From IMG/VR virus record IMGVR_UViG_3300017917_001197, positions 1 to 24,461 of that record: DNA of 24,461 nucleotides; one strand, written 5' to 3'. The DNA is from a virus. Made by a program: the position numbers and the translations under genes. Positions within the stretch are counted from its first letter, which is position 1. Each line of letters begins with the position of its first letter. Of the stretch, positions 15,153 through 22,958 are shown one piece after another. The notes beneath the pieces were generated by a model. It was not told the origin of the DNA. It saw nothing but the letters and a program-made list of their open reading frames with translations, and searched no databases.

Positions 15153-17027
15153 ATGTCTTATAAGTCTTTAATACTATCAGATTATCCGTTGTCGTACTAT
15201 CCACTAGATGACCTAACAACGGTTGATCAGGTATTAAATTTTTCAGACCTGGTGGCTCAGTTTGATACATATCAAGATGTATTAGATTATTTTAGTTCTT
15301 ATGCAAATATTTCTGGAGATATTATTTATGATTATTCTGGGTGTAACAATAATGGAAATTATATTGGAGATCCAGAATCAAATATTCTTCCAATTGTTAT
15401 TGGAAATAGTAGATCTACTAAAATATCGTCTTCTAACAGTTTATCATTTAATATAATAAATGATTACGCTGGAAATGAGTACGGAAGCAATTTTGGAACA
15501 AAATATTCATCTGGATCAGATTTTACCTTGGAAGCTTGGATATATCCAAAAATATCTTCAAATAATTCTATTCCAATTTTTGCAGACTCTTCAAACAATA
15601 TAGGACTGTTTTATGAAAATGGCAATATAACATTTAAACTTGATTCAAAATCTTTAACACACACACTAATAAATTTTAATGAAGTAATTCATGTTGTAGG
15701 CGTTTATTCTGTGACTTCTGCATGTATTTATATTAATGGAGAAATTGTAACATCATTATCTTTATCAGATTTTGAATTTACAAATACAGAATGTAATTTG
15801 CGTTCTGGCCCGTCCCCATCAGGAGATTATTTTTTATTAAATAGCCTAGCTATATATAGATACTCTTTGCCTGGAAACAGAGTGCTTGCACATTATGAAG
15901 AAGCAAAAGGATTACCCCCAATTCAAATAGCTTTTCCAAGTAATGGAGATATTTTTAAAGTCTATGACAATTCGCCATCGTTGGTATATAAATATTCTTA
16001 TCCAGGAAATAAAACATGGGATTATTTTACAACAACAGATTTATATTATGATCAGTCAAAAAATACTTTATCTGTAAAATATGATTCTGTTGGAGGATCA
16101 AAAAATATAACCATTGACGACTATATTACTTTGCCAATATCTATGACTATGGATTCTTCTAAAATAGAATGGCGGGCATCAGAAGGAATTACAATATCAA
16201 CTTCTTTAGATGGATTAACATATACACAATGTGATAACGGATACCCTATTCCTGGATATGAAATAAGCAATTTTAGTTCTAGCGCAAATCTTTATATTAG
16301 AATAAATATGTCAACAACTGATGCATCTAAGTATTTGCCAAAAATTGAAGATTTAATAATTACATTTTATAATAATCAAATATTGTATGCAGAAAATAGT
16401 TCTAGTTATATTTCAACTTTAGAAGGAGTTTCTGGAGTAAGCGTCTACGATGTTATGTTTGGGAATGGCTACTCTGAAATTTTATGGAGAAATCCAAAAA
16501 ATGGAATTAGAACTGTACAAGATTCTGGCTTTTATGTAAATACAACAAATGGGGTTTCTACTTTAGAGTTTTTTTATACCCCCTCAGCTCTTACTGATAG
16601 TGGATTAATTAATGTGACATCAACAGGAGACTATTCGGCGGCAACATATTATTGGCATAATTCTGGAACAATATCTAAAAGCAATATATCAGATATTTAT
16701 GTAAATGGTGTAAATAAGACATCCCAAACAAATGTTTCAAATGTATTTAAATCAGACGAGCTAAACCATGTAATAATAGTCTTTGGATCAGCAGTATCTG
16801 GTCAAATTAAATTTGCTGACTCTACATATGGGTCGCCATCATCATTATTCCAGAATATAACACTATATTCAAATGCTTTTACATCAGACGAGTCCGTTGC
16901 TAATTATGAACTTTACATATATAAAGAATATTCAATAATAAATAGTAGCTCTACTGCGTCAATCAACATGACAGAAAACTCTGTAAATTACTATAATAAT
17001 GACTGGCTGGTAGTACAAAACTCATAA
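15153..17027 (+). CDS. LamG/concanavalin-like tail protein
   Basis: This 624-aa protein opens with SDYPLSYYPLDD and DYSGCNNNGNYIG, then FTLEAWIYPK near residue 125 and a CIYINGEIV strand. This is the pattern of laminin-G-3/concanavalin-like jelly rolls, which often bind glycans. A second, divergent LamG-like region lies near the C-terminus (about 440-610, with TLEFFYTPSAL and ITLYSNAFTSDE), with other beta-rich sequence between. It is soluble and probably part of the tail tip or fibre complex. The start ATG lies one base after the upstream stop and lacks a clear Shine-Dalgarno site, so it may depend on coupling. It is the last gene of the adhesin region. Confidence 0.75.
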   Translation: MSYKSLILSDYPLSYYPLDDLTTVDQVLNFSDLVAQFDTYQDVLDYFSSYANISGDIIYDYSGCNNNGNYIGDPESNILPIVIGNSRSTKISSSNSLSFNIINDYAGNEYGSNFGTKYSSGSDFTLEAWIYPKISSNNSIPIFADSSNNIGLFYENGNITFKLDSKSLTHTLINFNEVIHVVGVYSVTSACIYINGEIVTSLSLSDFEFTNTECNLRSGPSPSGDYFLLNSLAIYRYSLPGNRVLAHYEEAKGLPPIQIAFPSNGDIFKVYDNSPSLVYKYSYPGNKTWDYFTTTDLYYDQSKNTLSVKYDSVGGSKNITIDDYITLPISMTMDSSKIEWRASEGITISTSLDGLTYTQCDNGYPIPGYEISNFSSSANLYIRINMSTTDASKYLPKIEDLIITFYNNQILYAENSSSYISTLEGVSGVSVYDVMFGNGYSEILWRNPKNGIRTVQDSGFYVNTTNGVSTLEFFYTPSALTDSGLINVTSTGDYSAATYYWHNSGTISKSNISDIYVNGVNKTSQTNVSNVFKSDELNHVIIVFGSAVSGQIKFADSTYGSPSSLFQNITLYSNAFTSDESVANYELYIYKEYSIINSSSTASINMTENSVNYYNNDWLVVQNS

Positions 17028-17050
17028 TTTTGTCATTCCGCTTGACAAAA
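17028..17050. repeat. Perfect inverted repeat between the fibre and head modules
   Basis: TTTTGTCA (17028-17035) and TGACAAAA (17043-17050) form an 8-bp stem with a 7-base loop, directly after the stop of the LamG-like gene. No T-run follows on the + strand, so a standard intrinsic terminator is not evident. It may be an operator, a weak terminator or an mRNA-stabilising hairpin. Confidence 0.6.
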
Positions 17051-17053
17051 CTC

Positions 17054-17082
17054 TGGACTTTGACCTAAAAGAGTGGTAAAAT
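17054..17082 (+). promoter_or_regulatory. Promoter of the head module, leaderless
   Basis: TGGACT (17054-17059) and TAAAAT (17077-17082) are 17 bases apart, and a TG at 17074-17075 makes an extended -10. The ATG at 17091 is 8 bases further and has no Shine-Dalgarno site. A TTGACA at 17042-17047 lies too far upstream for this -10. Confidence 0.5.
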
Positions 17083-17090
17083 AATAACCT

Positions 17091-17432
17091 ATGGATATAA
17101 ATAAGATAAATAGTAAAGTTCTTGAAGAAGAGACAAGGCTTGGAATTTATGTGTGGGAAATGCCAGATGGTCGTTGGATAGGCGATGATGATGGCAACTT
17201 TTTATCCATAACAGCAACAAAGGGTAATAGATCAAGAATTGCTGCCTTGGCAGATGCTGTAAGGGGTTATGGTATTTATGAAGGTCAGCCAAAATTTTTA
17301 TCAGGCCGCAGAAAAATTGATGATGAAGAATTTGAATATCAGCAACAGAGATTGAATTGGGGATTAGTCCCAGATCCGCTAGATATTGGAAACTATAAAG
17401 ATGAGATGAAGAATCTCAGGGGTGGTAAATAA
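17091..17432 (+). CDS. Unknown protein preceding the portal gene
   Basis: This 113-aa hydrophilic protein contains GIYVWEMPDGRWIGDDDGNFLSI, followed by a basic/helical segment (RSRIAALADAVRGYG) and a polar C-terminus ending in LRGGK. Its stop overlaps the portal start (TAATG at 17430-17434), so it is made with the portal. Its place and coupling suggest a head-assembly or DNA-packaging accessory, but I do not recognise a family. It lacks the Walker and nuclease motifs of a large terminase and the clear DNA-binding domain of a small one. The start is ATG 17091, just behind a leaderless-type promoter. Confidence 0.75.
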   Translation: MDINKINSKVLEEETRLGIYVWEMPDGRWIGDDDGNFLSITATKGNRSRIAALADAVRGYGIYEGQPKFLSGRRKIDDEEFEYQQQRLNWGLVPDPLDIGNYKDEMKNLRGGK

Positions 17433-19021
17433 TGGAACACATTGAAGATTTAGAGCTAGAAGATCAAGACGTTAGAGTAATGAACTCTGATGATTATTTT
17501 AGATTTTCAAAGTCTCAAGCTCAGTCATTAGATAATGATCCATTTAATTCAAGTGGCGAAGAAATATTAAAATTTAAAGGACTTGGTCCATCTTTTAGAC
17601 GTAAAGTTGGAAGAGATCTTCAAAAGCGTTTTGAGGGCGTAGATGGCGCAAAGACGCAACAGAATTTATTGCAGCAAGCAATTACTGGCTATGCAATGTT
17701 TGACTTGGTTCAACCATCATACAATATGGAATACCTTGCTCGTATTTATGAGATTTCACCATACAATTATGCAGCAATCAATGCTAAAGTTTCTAATATT
17801 GTAGGCCTAGGATATAATTTTGTAGAAACAAGAAAAACAAATGAAGCATTAGATAATATTGATAATGATGTTCAATTAGAACGTGCTCGTAGAAAGTTAA
17901 ATAAACTTCGTCAAGATCTGGATTCTTGGTTAGAAGATTGCAATGATGAAGAAACATTTATTGAAACTTTAGTTAAAGTTTATACAGACGTAGAGGCAAC
18001 AGGAAATGGATTCCTTGAAATAGGTCGCACAACAAATGGAAAGATTGGTTATATTGGCCATATTCCGTCTAAGACTATGCGTGTTCGTCGCCTTCGTGAC
18101 GGATTTATTCAATTGCTATATGGTAAGGCTGTATTCTTCCGTAATTATGGAGATCAGGAAACACCTAATCCAATTACGGGCGGAGAAGATAGACCTAATG
18201 AAATTATTCATTTAAAGAAATATACACCAATGAATAATTATTATGGAATTCCAGATATTATTGCAGCACAAAATGCTATGGCTGGAAATGAATTTGCAGC
18301 CAGATATAATTTAGATTATTTTGAGAACAAAGCGGTCCCTAGATACATTATTACAGTCAAGGGTGCAAAGTTATCACCTGAGTCAGAAAGAAAGCTTCTA
18401 GAGTTCTTCCAGGTAGGTTTAAAGGGCAAGAATCACCGCTCCTTATACGTTCCACTTCCAGCAGATTCACCAGATCAAAAGGTTGAATTTAAAATGGAGC
18501 CAGTTGAGGCGGATGCTCAAGATTCATCATTTAATACTTATAGAAAAATGAATCGTGATGAAATTCTTTTGGCGCATAGAGTTCCTATTAATAAAATTGG
18601 AATTCCTGAAGGAGTTAATTTAGGTGCTGCCCGTGACGCAGATAAAACATTTAGAGAGCAAGTTTGTCGTCCAGCACAGGATATATTTGAGAAGAAATTA
18701 AATAAATTAATCTCTGAAATGACTGATGCCCTAGTTCTTAAATTCAATGAATTAACCCTTACAGACGAGGATACTATGTCCAAGATTGATGAGCGTTATT
18801 TAAGAATGCAAGTAATTACTCCAAATGAAGTTCGTATTAGAAGAGGCATGGTTCCACTAGAAGGCGGGGACGAAGTAGTTCAATTAAAGCCACAGCAACA
18901 GGCAGAAATTAGAACTGAAGCTTCTGGAAATAGATTAAGAGATCAACAAAGAACTGCAAATCAAACTGATTTAGCAGGGGAAGCCAGAAATCCTCAAGGC
19001 GAGGGTAGAACGACTCCCTAA
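17432..19021 (+). CDS. Portal protein (PBSX/XkdE-like family)
   Basis: This 529-aa protein has the pattern of PBSX-family portals. YLARIYEISPYNYAAINAKV and NIVGLGYNF lie near residues 101-130, followed by a segment with EATGNGFLEI. Next comes EIIHLKKYTPMNNYYGIPDI, a helix-rich stem region with FENKAVPRYIITV, and a GLKGKNHRSLYVPLP block. Portals form the dodecameric ring at the capsid vertex through which DNA is packaged and to which the tail attaches. The C-terminal 40 residues are Gln/Arg-rich and likely disordered. It overlaps the upstream gene by one base and is followed by a terminator and a separately promoted protease/scaffold gene. Arginine codons include many CGT, unlike the AGA-rich adhesin region. 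Confidence 0.92.
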   Translation: MEHIEDLELEDQDVRVMNSDDYFRFSKSQAQSLDNDPFNSSGEEILKFKGLGPSFRRKVGRDLQKRFEGVDGAKTQQNLLQQAITGYAMFDLVQPSYNMEYLARIYEISPYNYAAINAKVSNIVGLGYNFVETRKTNEALDNIDNDVQLERARRKLNKLRQDLDSWLEDCNDEETFIETLVKVYTDVEATGNGFLEIGRTTNGKIGYIGHIPSKTMRVRRLRDGFIQLLYGKAVFFRNYGDQETPNPITGGEDRPNEIIHLKKYTPMNNYYGIPDIIAAQNAMAGNEFAARYNLDYFENKAVPRYIITVKGAKLSPESERKLLEFFQVGLKGKNHRSLYVPLPADSPDQKVEFKMEPVEADAQDSSFNTYRKMNRDEILLAHRVPINKIGIPEGVNLGAARDADKTFREQVCRPAQDIFEKKLNKLISEMTDALVLKFNELTLTDEDTMSKIDERYLRMQVITPNEVRIRRGMVPLEGGDEVVQLKPQQQAEIRTEASGNRLRDQQRTANQTDLAGEARNPQGEGRTTP

Positions 19022-19026
19022 TTATT

Positions 19027-19050
19027 AGGCAACTAGTTATTTGCCTTTTT
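19027..19050 (+). terminator. Intrinsic terminator after the portal gene
   Basis: AGGCAA (19027-19032) pairs with TTGCCT (19041-19046) around an 8-base loop, followed by TTTT. The stem is short but perfect and sits 6 bases after the portal stop. Its 3' arm also serves as the best -35 box of the next promoter. Confidence 0.6.
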
Positions 19051-19069
19051 ATATATAGCATAATAAAAT
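19041..19069 (+). promoter_or_regulatory. Promoter of the protease/scaffold gene, leaderless
   Basis: TTGCCT (19041-19046) and TAAAAT (19064-19069) are separated by 17 bases, and the ATG at 19077 comes 7 bases after the -10 with no Shine-Dalgarno site. The -35 coincides with the 3' arm of the preceding terminator. Confidence 0.55.
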
Positions 19070-19076
19070 AAAGCAT

Positions 19077-20378
19077 ATGAATATTGAAAAATCATATTGG
19101 TCTTCCAATGGCGAAAATATCAATTTATCGGTTCCTTTTACTAAGGTAAATCGTGAGAAGCGCACAGTTTCAGGTTGGGCAACTTTAGATAACCTTGATC
19201 AAACTGGTGATGTTGTAACATCAGAAGCTTCATTAAAAGCATTTGAAAATTTCCGTGGAAACATTCGTGAGATGCACGGACCTTCTGCAGTTGGTAAGAT
19301 GCTTTCATTTAAGCCAGAGACTTTTTATGATTCAACAAGTGGAGATTTCTATAACGGAATTTATGTAGATGTTTATGTATCCAAAGGCGCACAGGATGCA
19401 TGGGAAAAATGTTTAGATGGAACATACACAGGATTTTCAATCGGCGGAAAGATTAAAGATTCAGAAAACGTAGTTAATAAGTCAACAGGAAAAGCTACAC
19501 GTTTTATTAAAGAATATGACTTGATGGAACTTTCAATTGTTGATTCACCAGCAAACGAACTTTGCAATGTTTTATCTATTCAGAAGATGAATGGTCAATT
19601 AGTATTTAAGGGTATGGCGGCAGAAACAACAATGGAAAACATCTTCTATTGCGAAGATAGTGACACAGTATTTATGTCAACAGAATCATCTTATGATTCA
19701 CCAGTTACAGGAAAGCCAGCGGCTTTAATTGGATGGGTTGAAAAGTCAGATGTTAACAAAGCAAAAGAGATAGAAAAGTTTCTTGCTTCATTTAAGAAGT
19801 CAAGACTACCTTTGCCTGAAAGAAATACAATCGCAAAACAGGCAAATGCAGAAGGAGGTAATGAAGTGTCAGAGAACACCGAAACAACAACTGTTGAAGA
19901 AACACCAGTTGTAGAAGAAACACCAGCTGTTGAAGAAACAGCAGCTCCTGCAGAAGATGCAGCAGCAGAAGACGCTTCTGCCGAAACTGTAGAGAAAGCA
20001 GCCGACGTATCAGAGGTCGAAACAATCGAACCTGATTTTTCAAAGATGCTCGGAGATCTAAAAGGCTTTTTCTCAGAAACATTGAATAAGGCATCTGAGG
20101 CAAATGCTGCACAGGTTTCAGCAATTAAAGATACGGTTGAGACTTTCAGCAAGAGCGTAGATACTAGAATTTCAGAATTGGCAGAACAACATGCAGTCCT
20201 ATCAAAGACTGTAGAAGACATCAGAAACACGATCAATGGCGTAGAAAAGCGTGTCGAGGCAGTAGAATCAGATACTGCAATTAAGAAGTCCTCAGACCTT
20301 GGCGGGTCTCAGGAAGTAATTAAAAAATCAAAATGGAACGGCACTTTCCTCGGTTCCGTATCAGATTTAATCCGATAA
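19077..20378 (+). CDS. Prohead protease (XkdF-like) fused to a scaffolding domain
   Basis: This 433-aa protein has an N-terminal protease domain (about 1-170) and a C-terminal scaffold-type region. The protease shows RTVSGWATLDNLDQTGDVV, then REMHG (His67), DGTYTGFSIGG (Ser121) and LMELSIVDSPANE. These match the His-Ser arrangement and the terminal motif of S78-type/XkdF-like prohead proteases. From about residue 264 the protein is Glu/Ala/Thr/Val-rich with TPVVEETPAVEET repeats. Coiled-coil-like helices follow, then a basic C-terminus (KWNGTFLGSVSDLIR), typical of a scaffold that contacts the capsid protein. The enzyme would cleave head proteins during maturation. A strong internal ribosome site suggests the scaffold is also made alone. 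The gene lies between portal and capsid genes, as expected. Confidence 0.88.
   Translation: MNIEKSYWSSNGENINLSVPFTKVNREKRTVSGWATLDNLDQTGDVVTSEASLKAFENFRGNIREMHGPSAVGKMLSFKPETFYDSTSGDFYNGIYVDVYVSKGAQDAWEKCLDGTYTGFSIGGKIKDSENVVNKSTGKATRFIKEYDLMELSIVDSPANELCNVLSIQKMNGQLVFKGMAAETTMENIFYCEDSDTVFMSTESSYDSPVTGKPAALIGWVEKSDVNKAKEIEKFLASFKKSRLPLPERNTIAKQANAEGGNEVSENTETTTVEETPVVEETPAVEETAAPAEDAAAEDASAETVEKAADVSEVETIEPDFSKMLGDLKGFFSETLNKASEANAAQVSAIKDTVETFSKSVDTRISELAEQHAVLSKTVEDIRNTINGVEKRVEAVESDTAIKKSSDLGGSQEVIKKSKWNGTFLGSVSDLIR
19852..19859 (+). promoter_or_regulatory. Internal Shine-Dalgarno site for a nested scaffold
   Basis: AAGGAGGT at 19852-19859 is the strongest Shine-Dalgarno match I noticed in the window. 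It lies inside the protease gene, 6 bases before an in-frame GTG (19866-19868), exactly at the boundary between the protease and the scaffold-like region. Confidence 0.7.
19866..20378 (+). CDS. Probable nested scaffolding protein (internal start)
   Basis: An in-frame GTG at 19866 (codon 264 of the protease gene) follows a near-perfect Shine-Dalgarno site. It would yield a 170-aa protein consisting only of the acidic, coiled-coil C-terminal region. The product would begin VSENTETTTVEE, contain helices such as LGDLKGFFSETLNKASEAN and VEDIRNTINGVEKRVEAVE, and end in the basic KWNGTFLGSVSDLIR. A nested scaffold sharing the end of the protease gene is known from lambda (Nu3 in gene C). The ATG at 19861 is out of frame and too close to the ribosome site. 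Expression is inferred, not shown. Confidence 0.65.
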   Translation: MSENTETTTVEETPVVEETPAVEETAAPAEDAAAEDASAETVEKAADVSEVETIEPDFSKMLGDLKGFFSETLNKASEANAAQVSAIKDTVETFSKSVDTRISELAEQHAVLSKTVEDIRNTINGVEKRVEAVESDTAIKKSSDLGGSQEVIKKSKWNGTFLGSVSDLIR

Positions 20379-20404
20379 ATAAAAAGGTAGGTGAAAAATA
20401 AAAA

Positions 20405-21454
20405 ATGAGTAACGAATTGTTAGAAAAAGCAATCGCATCAGACACAGTAGCAACTGCAGGTTTCGCATCCACATCAGGTGGATCTGGAATTCACGTAGCA
20501 TCTGAAAATGGTAATGGCGGTTTGCTTAACCCAGAACAATCTGCCCGCTTCTTGGATTATATGTTCGATGCAACCGTAATTGGTAAGGTCGCACGTACAG
20601 TCCGCATGAAGGCAGACACAACTGAGATTGATCGTATTGGAGTCGGCGAGAAGCTTATGAAGCTTGCAACCGAAGGTGATAACGACGCTACAAATAGCGC
20701 AGTTACATTCTCTAAGATCTCTCTTACAACAAAGAAGCTTCGCTTGGATTGGGAGCTTTCAACTGAGTCTCTAGAAGACAATATTGAAGGTCCAGATCTA
20801 GAAGATCACATTGCCCGCATGATGGCAACACAGGCAGGAAATGACATTGAAGATGTTCTTCTTAATGGAGATACATCTCTATCTTCTGATGCACTATACA
20901 AGGCATTCGATGGCGTTGTCAAGAAGTCAAAGGCTTATGGACACGTAGTTGATGCAGGTGGTGCAGCAGTATCACGTGCTGTATTTAATTCAGCACTTAA
21001 GGCTCTTCCACGTAAGTACAAGCAGCGTCGTACAGACCTCCGCTTCCTTGCTGGTTCAAACTTAATCCAAGACTTCCTATATGCTAACAGCATTGGAACA
21101 AATATGACAATCCCACAGGATGTTGCTTCAAGCATCATTCGTGGAGATGTACAACCTCTATCTGGTCCAGCTGGTTATGTAGCACCTTACGCATTCGGTA
21201 TTCCGATTGTTGAAGTTCCACTACTTCCAGAGACACAGACAGGTACATATTCAGGAGCATCAGGTTCACACGGTGACATCCACTTGACATTCCCAAATAA
21301 CGTAGTTATTGGTATCAAGCGTGATGTAACAGTTTACCGCTTCTTCTGGCCTCGTAAGGACTCAATCGAATATACCATGTATACTCGTGTTGGTGTTCAG
21401 ATCGAGCAAGCAGACGCTTGGGTAGTTGTCAAGAACGTTAAGGTAGCTTCTTAA
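20405..21454 (+). CDS. Major capsid protein (HK97-fold)
   Basis: This 349-aa protein follows the protease/scaffold gene and is followed by the strongest terminator of the window. It carries LLNPEQSARFLDYMFDATVIGKVARTVRM near the start, and a SLTTKKLRLDWELSTESLEDN segment. Later it has MMATQAGNDIEDVLLNGD, and a C-terminal GIKRDVTVYRFFWPRKDSIEYTMYTRVGVQI. These are landmarks of HK97-fold capsid proteins of the PBSX/XkdG type (N-arm, spine helix, P-domain and A-domain strands). Codon use differs sharply from the fibre genes, with Arg as CGT/CGC and many C-ending codons, as expected for the most abundant virion protein. AGGTAGGTG (20385-20393) is an imperfect, distant ribosome site. Confidence 0.93.
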   Translation: MSNELLEKAIASDTVATAGFASTSGGSGIHVASENGNGGLLNPEQSARFLDYMFDATVIGKVARTVRMKADTTEIDRIGVGEKLMKLATEGDNDATNSAVTFSKISLTTKKLRLDWELSTESLEDNIEGPDLEDHIARMMATQAGNDIEDVLLNGDTSLSSDALYKAFDGVVKKSKAYGHVVDAGGAAVSRAVFNSALKALPRKYKQRRTDLRFLAGSNLIQDFLYANSIGTNMTIPQDVASSIIRGDVQPLSGPAGYVAPYAFGIPIVEVPLLPETQTGTYSGASGSHGDIHLTFPNNVVIGIKRDVTVYRFFWPRKDSIEYTMYTRVGVQIEQADAWVVVKNVKVAS

Positions 21455-21483
21455 TTAATTTAAGAATTAATCCTGTAAGAATT

Positions 21484-21511
21484 GCCCCCCAATTAATTTT
21501 GGGGGGCTTTT
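21484..21511 (+). terminator. Strong intrinsic terminator after the capsid gene
   Basis: GCCCCCCAA (21484-21492) pairs with TTGGGGGGC (21499-21507) around the loop TTAATT, followed by TTTT. It is a GC-rich perfect stem in an AT-rich genome, 30 bases after the capsid stop, and separates capsid expression from the connector genes. Confidence 0.92.
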
Positions 21512-21527
21512 CATTTAAATTTAACAA

Positions 21528-21536
21528 TGCTATAAT
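21528..21536 (+). promoter_or_regulatory. Extended -10 promoter of the connector genes
   Basis: TGC followed by TATAAT (21531-21536) lies directly after the capsid terminator. The start would be near 21543, giving a leader of about 20 bases with AAAGGAG (21551-21557) before ATG 21563. No convincing -35 is seen (TTTTCA at 21508-21513). Confidence 0.55.
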
Positions 21537-21562
21537 TAATTGACCTAGAAAAAGGAGAAATT

Positions 21563-21958
21563 ATGTCATTTGAGACATTAAAGATATCTGAACTAAAAAA
21601 AATAGCTGAAGATTTCGGCGTTGACGTAGAAGAACTAAAAGCGAAGAAAGATGTTATTGCAGCCCTTTCAGAAGAAGGCGTGACTTGGGCAGTATATGAA
21701 AAAACCATCAAAGACATTGATGATAATAAAGAAGAGGTAGAGGCACTACCTAAGTTTGATCACAAGAAAGAATTAGATAAAGATTCTGTCTTGGTTAGAA
21801 TGGACAGAGCAAATTTCCGATATGACATTATGGGATATACTTTTACAAAAGAGCACCCATTTGTTGCAATGAAAGAAGAAGATGCTCAGGAAATTTTTGA
21901 TAAGGAGGAAGGTTTTAGGTTAGCAACTCCTAGAGAAGTTCAGGAATATTATAACTAA
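21563..21958 (+). CDS. Head-associated protein with SAP/HeH-like N-terminus
   Basis: This 131-aa protein starts at ATG 21563 with an AAAGGAG site. Residues about 3-42 (FETLKISELKKIAEDFGVDV followed by ELKAKKDVIAALSEEG) match the helix-extended loop-helix pattern of SAP, HeH and Rho N-terminal domains. These often occur in small phage proteins encoded just after the capsid gene. The C-terminal half contains VLVRMDRANFRYDIMGYTFTK and FRLATPREVQEYY, suggesting a second small domain. A role in head completion or as a capsid accessory protein is inferred from position. Confidence 0.75.
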   Translation: MSFETLKISELKKIAEDFGVDVEELKAKKDVIAALSEEGVTWAVYEKTIKDIDDNKEEVEALPKFDHKKELDKDSVLVRMDRANFRYDIMGYTFTKEHPFVAMKEEDAQEIFDKEEGFRLATPREVQEYYN

Positions 21959-21968
21959 AGCCTAATAA

Positions 21969-22958
21969 ATGGCAGAGATATATAAGGATCAAACCGCACC
22001 GATTAAGACAAAAATCTTTTGGGCGGGAGAAATAGTTAATGCAGATAACGATCAGGTAACTGCAAAAATTTATGACATTACAGAAGATAATACTGTTAAC
22101 CCAACAATTGATCCTAACACTATTCTTTTAACTCTTAGTGCCACTAAAATTGAAACTGACGATGGAACATATCAAGTAGTTATTCCATTAAGTTATTGCC
22201 GTAGAAATAGAAAATTTAAAATTGTATGGGAATATGAAATTGATGGAAATGAGGCATCTCATTCTTATTATACAGATGTTGTAACCCCGTATGCTAATTT
22301 AGCAGATGTTTGGGATGATTTAAATCTTGGTACAGATCAGTCAGATCCTAATTATAAAACATATCATGAAATTCAAATGGCAGAAAAATATGCTCGTAAG
22401 CTTATTGAATCATTTACAGCACAATTTTTTTATGAATATGATGATACTCAAATAGTTTATGGTCATGGCTCAGACATTCTTCCATTACCTTTTAGAATTA
22501 CAGAAATTCATGAACTATATGAAAATGACGTATTGCTAGTAGACAATATTAATGAAGTTAACAATTGGCTATATTCTCCACAAATTTCTGAGTCAGGTTT
22601 TGGCGTACGTGTTAATAGACAAAACCTTATAGATAATACTGTTTATACAGCAAATGGTTTAGTTCCACCAACAATTAATGATTTAGATTATCGTGGAGCA
22701 TTCAAGAAAGATGCTCGTTATACAGTACAAGGCCGCTTTGGCTGGACATCCGTTCCAGATAACGTAGAAGAAGCATGTATCATCCTTATTAAACAATTTT
22801 TTGAAAAAGACACAGCATGGCGCAATAAGTATGTTAAGAACATCAGCGCATTTGACTGGCAATTCGAATATATGGAGGATGCTCACAGAGGAACTGGAAA
22901 TCTGTATGCAGATCAGTTATTGCTTCCATATGTTATTACTGGAATGGTGGCCTTTTAA
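21969..22958 (+). CDS. Head-tail connector (adaptor) with N-terminal beta domain
   Basis: This 329-aa protein is longer than the usual 100-200 aa adaptor because of an N-terminal beta-sandwich-like region of about 108 residues (VTAKIYDITED, TYQVVIPLS, FKIVWEYEID). From about residue 110 it follows the connector pattern. It has a helical NLADVWDDLNLG and YHEIQMAEKYARKLIESFT, a middle beta region, and a C-terminal helix after WTSVPDNVEEACIILIKQFF. Similar gp6-type connectors join the portal to the tail. The order after the capsid gene supports this. No good ribosome site precedes ATG 21969, 10 bases after the previous stop. Confidence 0.7.
   Translation: MAEIYKDQTAPIKTKIFWAGEIVNADNDQVTAKIYDITEDNTVNPTIDPNTILLTLSATKIETDDGTYQVVIPLSYCRRNRKFKIVWEYEIDGNEASHSYYTDVVTPYANLADVWDDLNLGTDQSDPNYKTYHEIQMAEKYARKLIESFTAQFFYEYDDTQIVYGHGSDILPLPFRITEIHELYENDVLLVDNINEVNNWLYSPQISESGFGVRVNRQNLIDNTVYTANGLVPPTINDLDYRGAFKKDARYTVQGRFGWTSVPDNVEEACIILIKQFFEKDTAWRNKYVKNISAFDWQFEYMEDAHRGTGNLYADQLLLPYVITGMVAF

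Noticed and set aside
19691-20236. Long reverse-strand Ser/Val-rich frame opposite the scaffold region
   Set aside because: It is the complement of the GAA/GCA-rich acidic coding sequence and has no start signal; all other genes are on the + strand.
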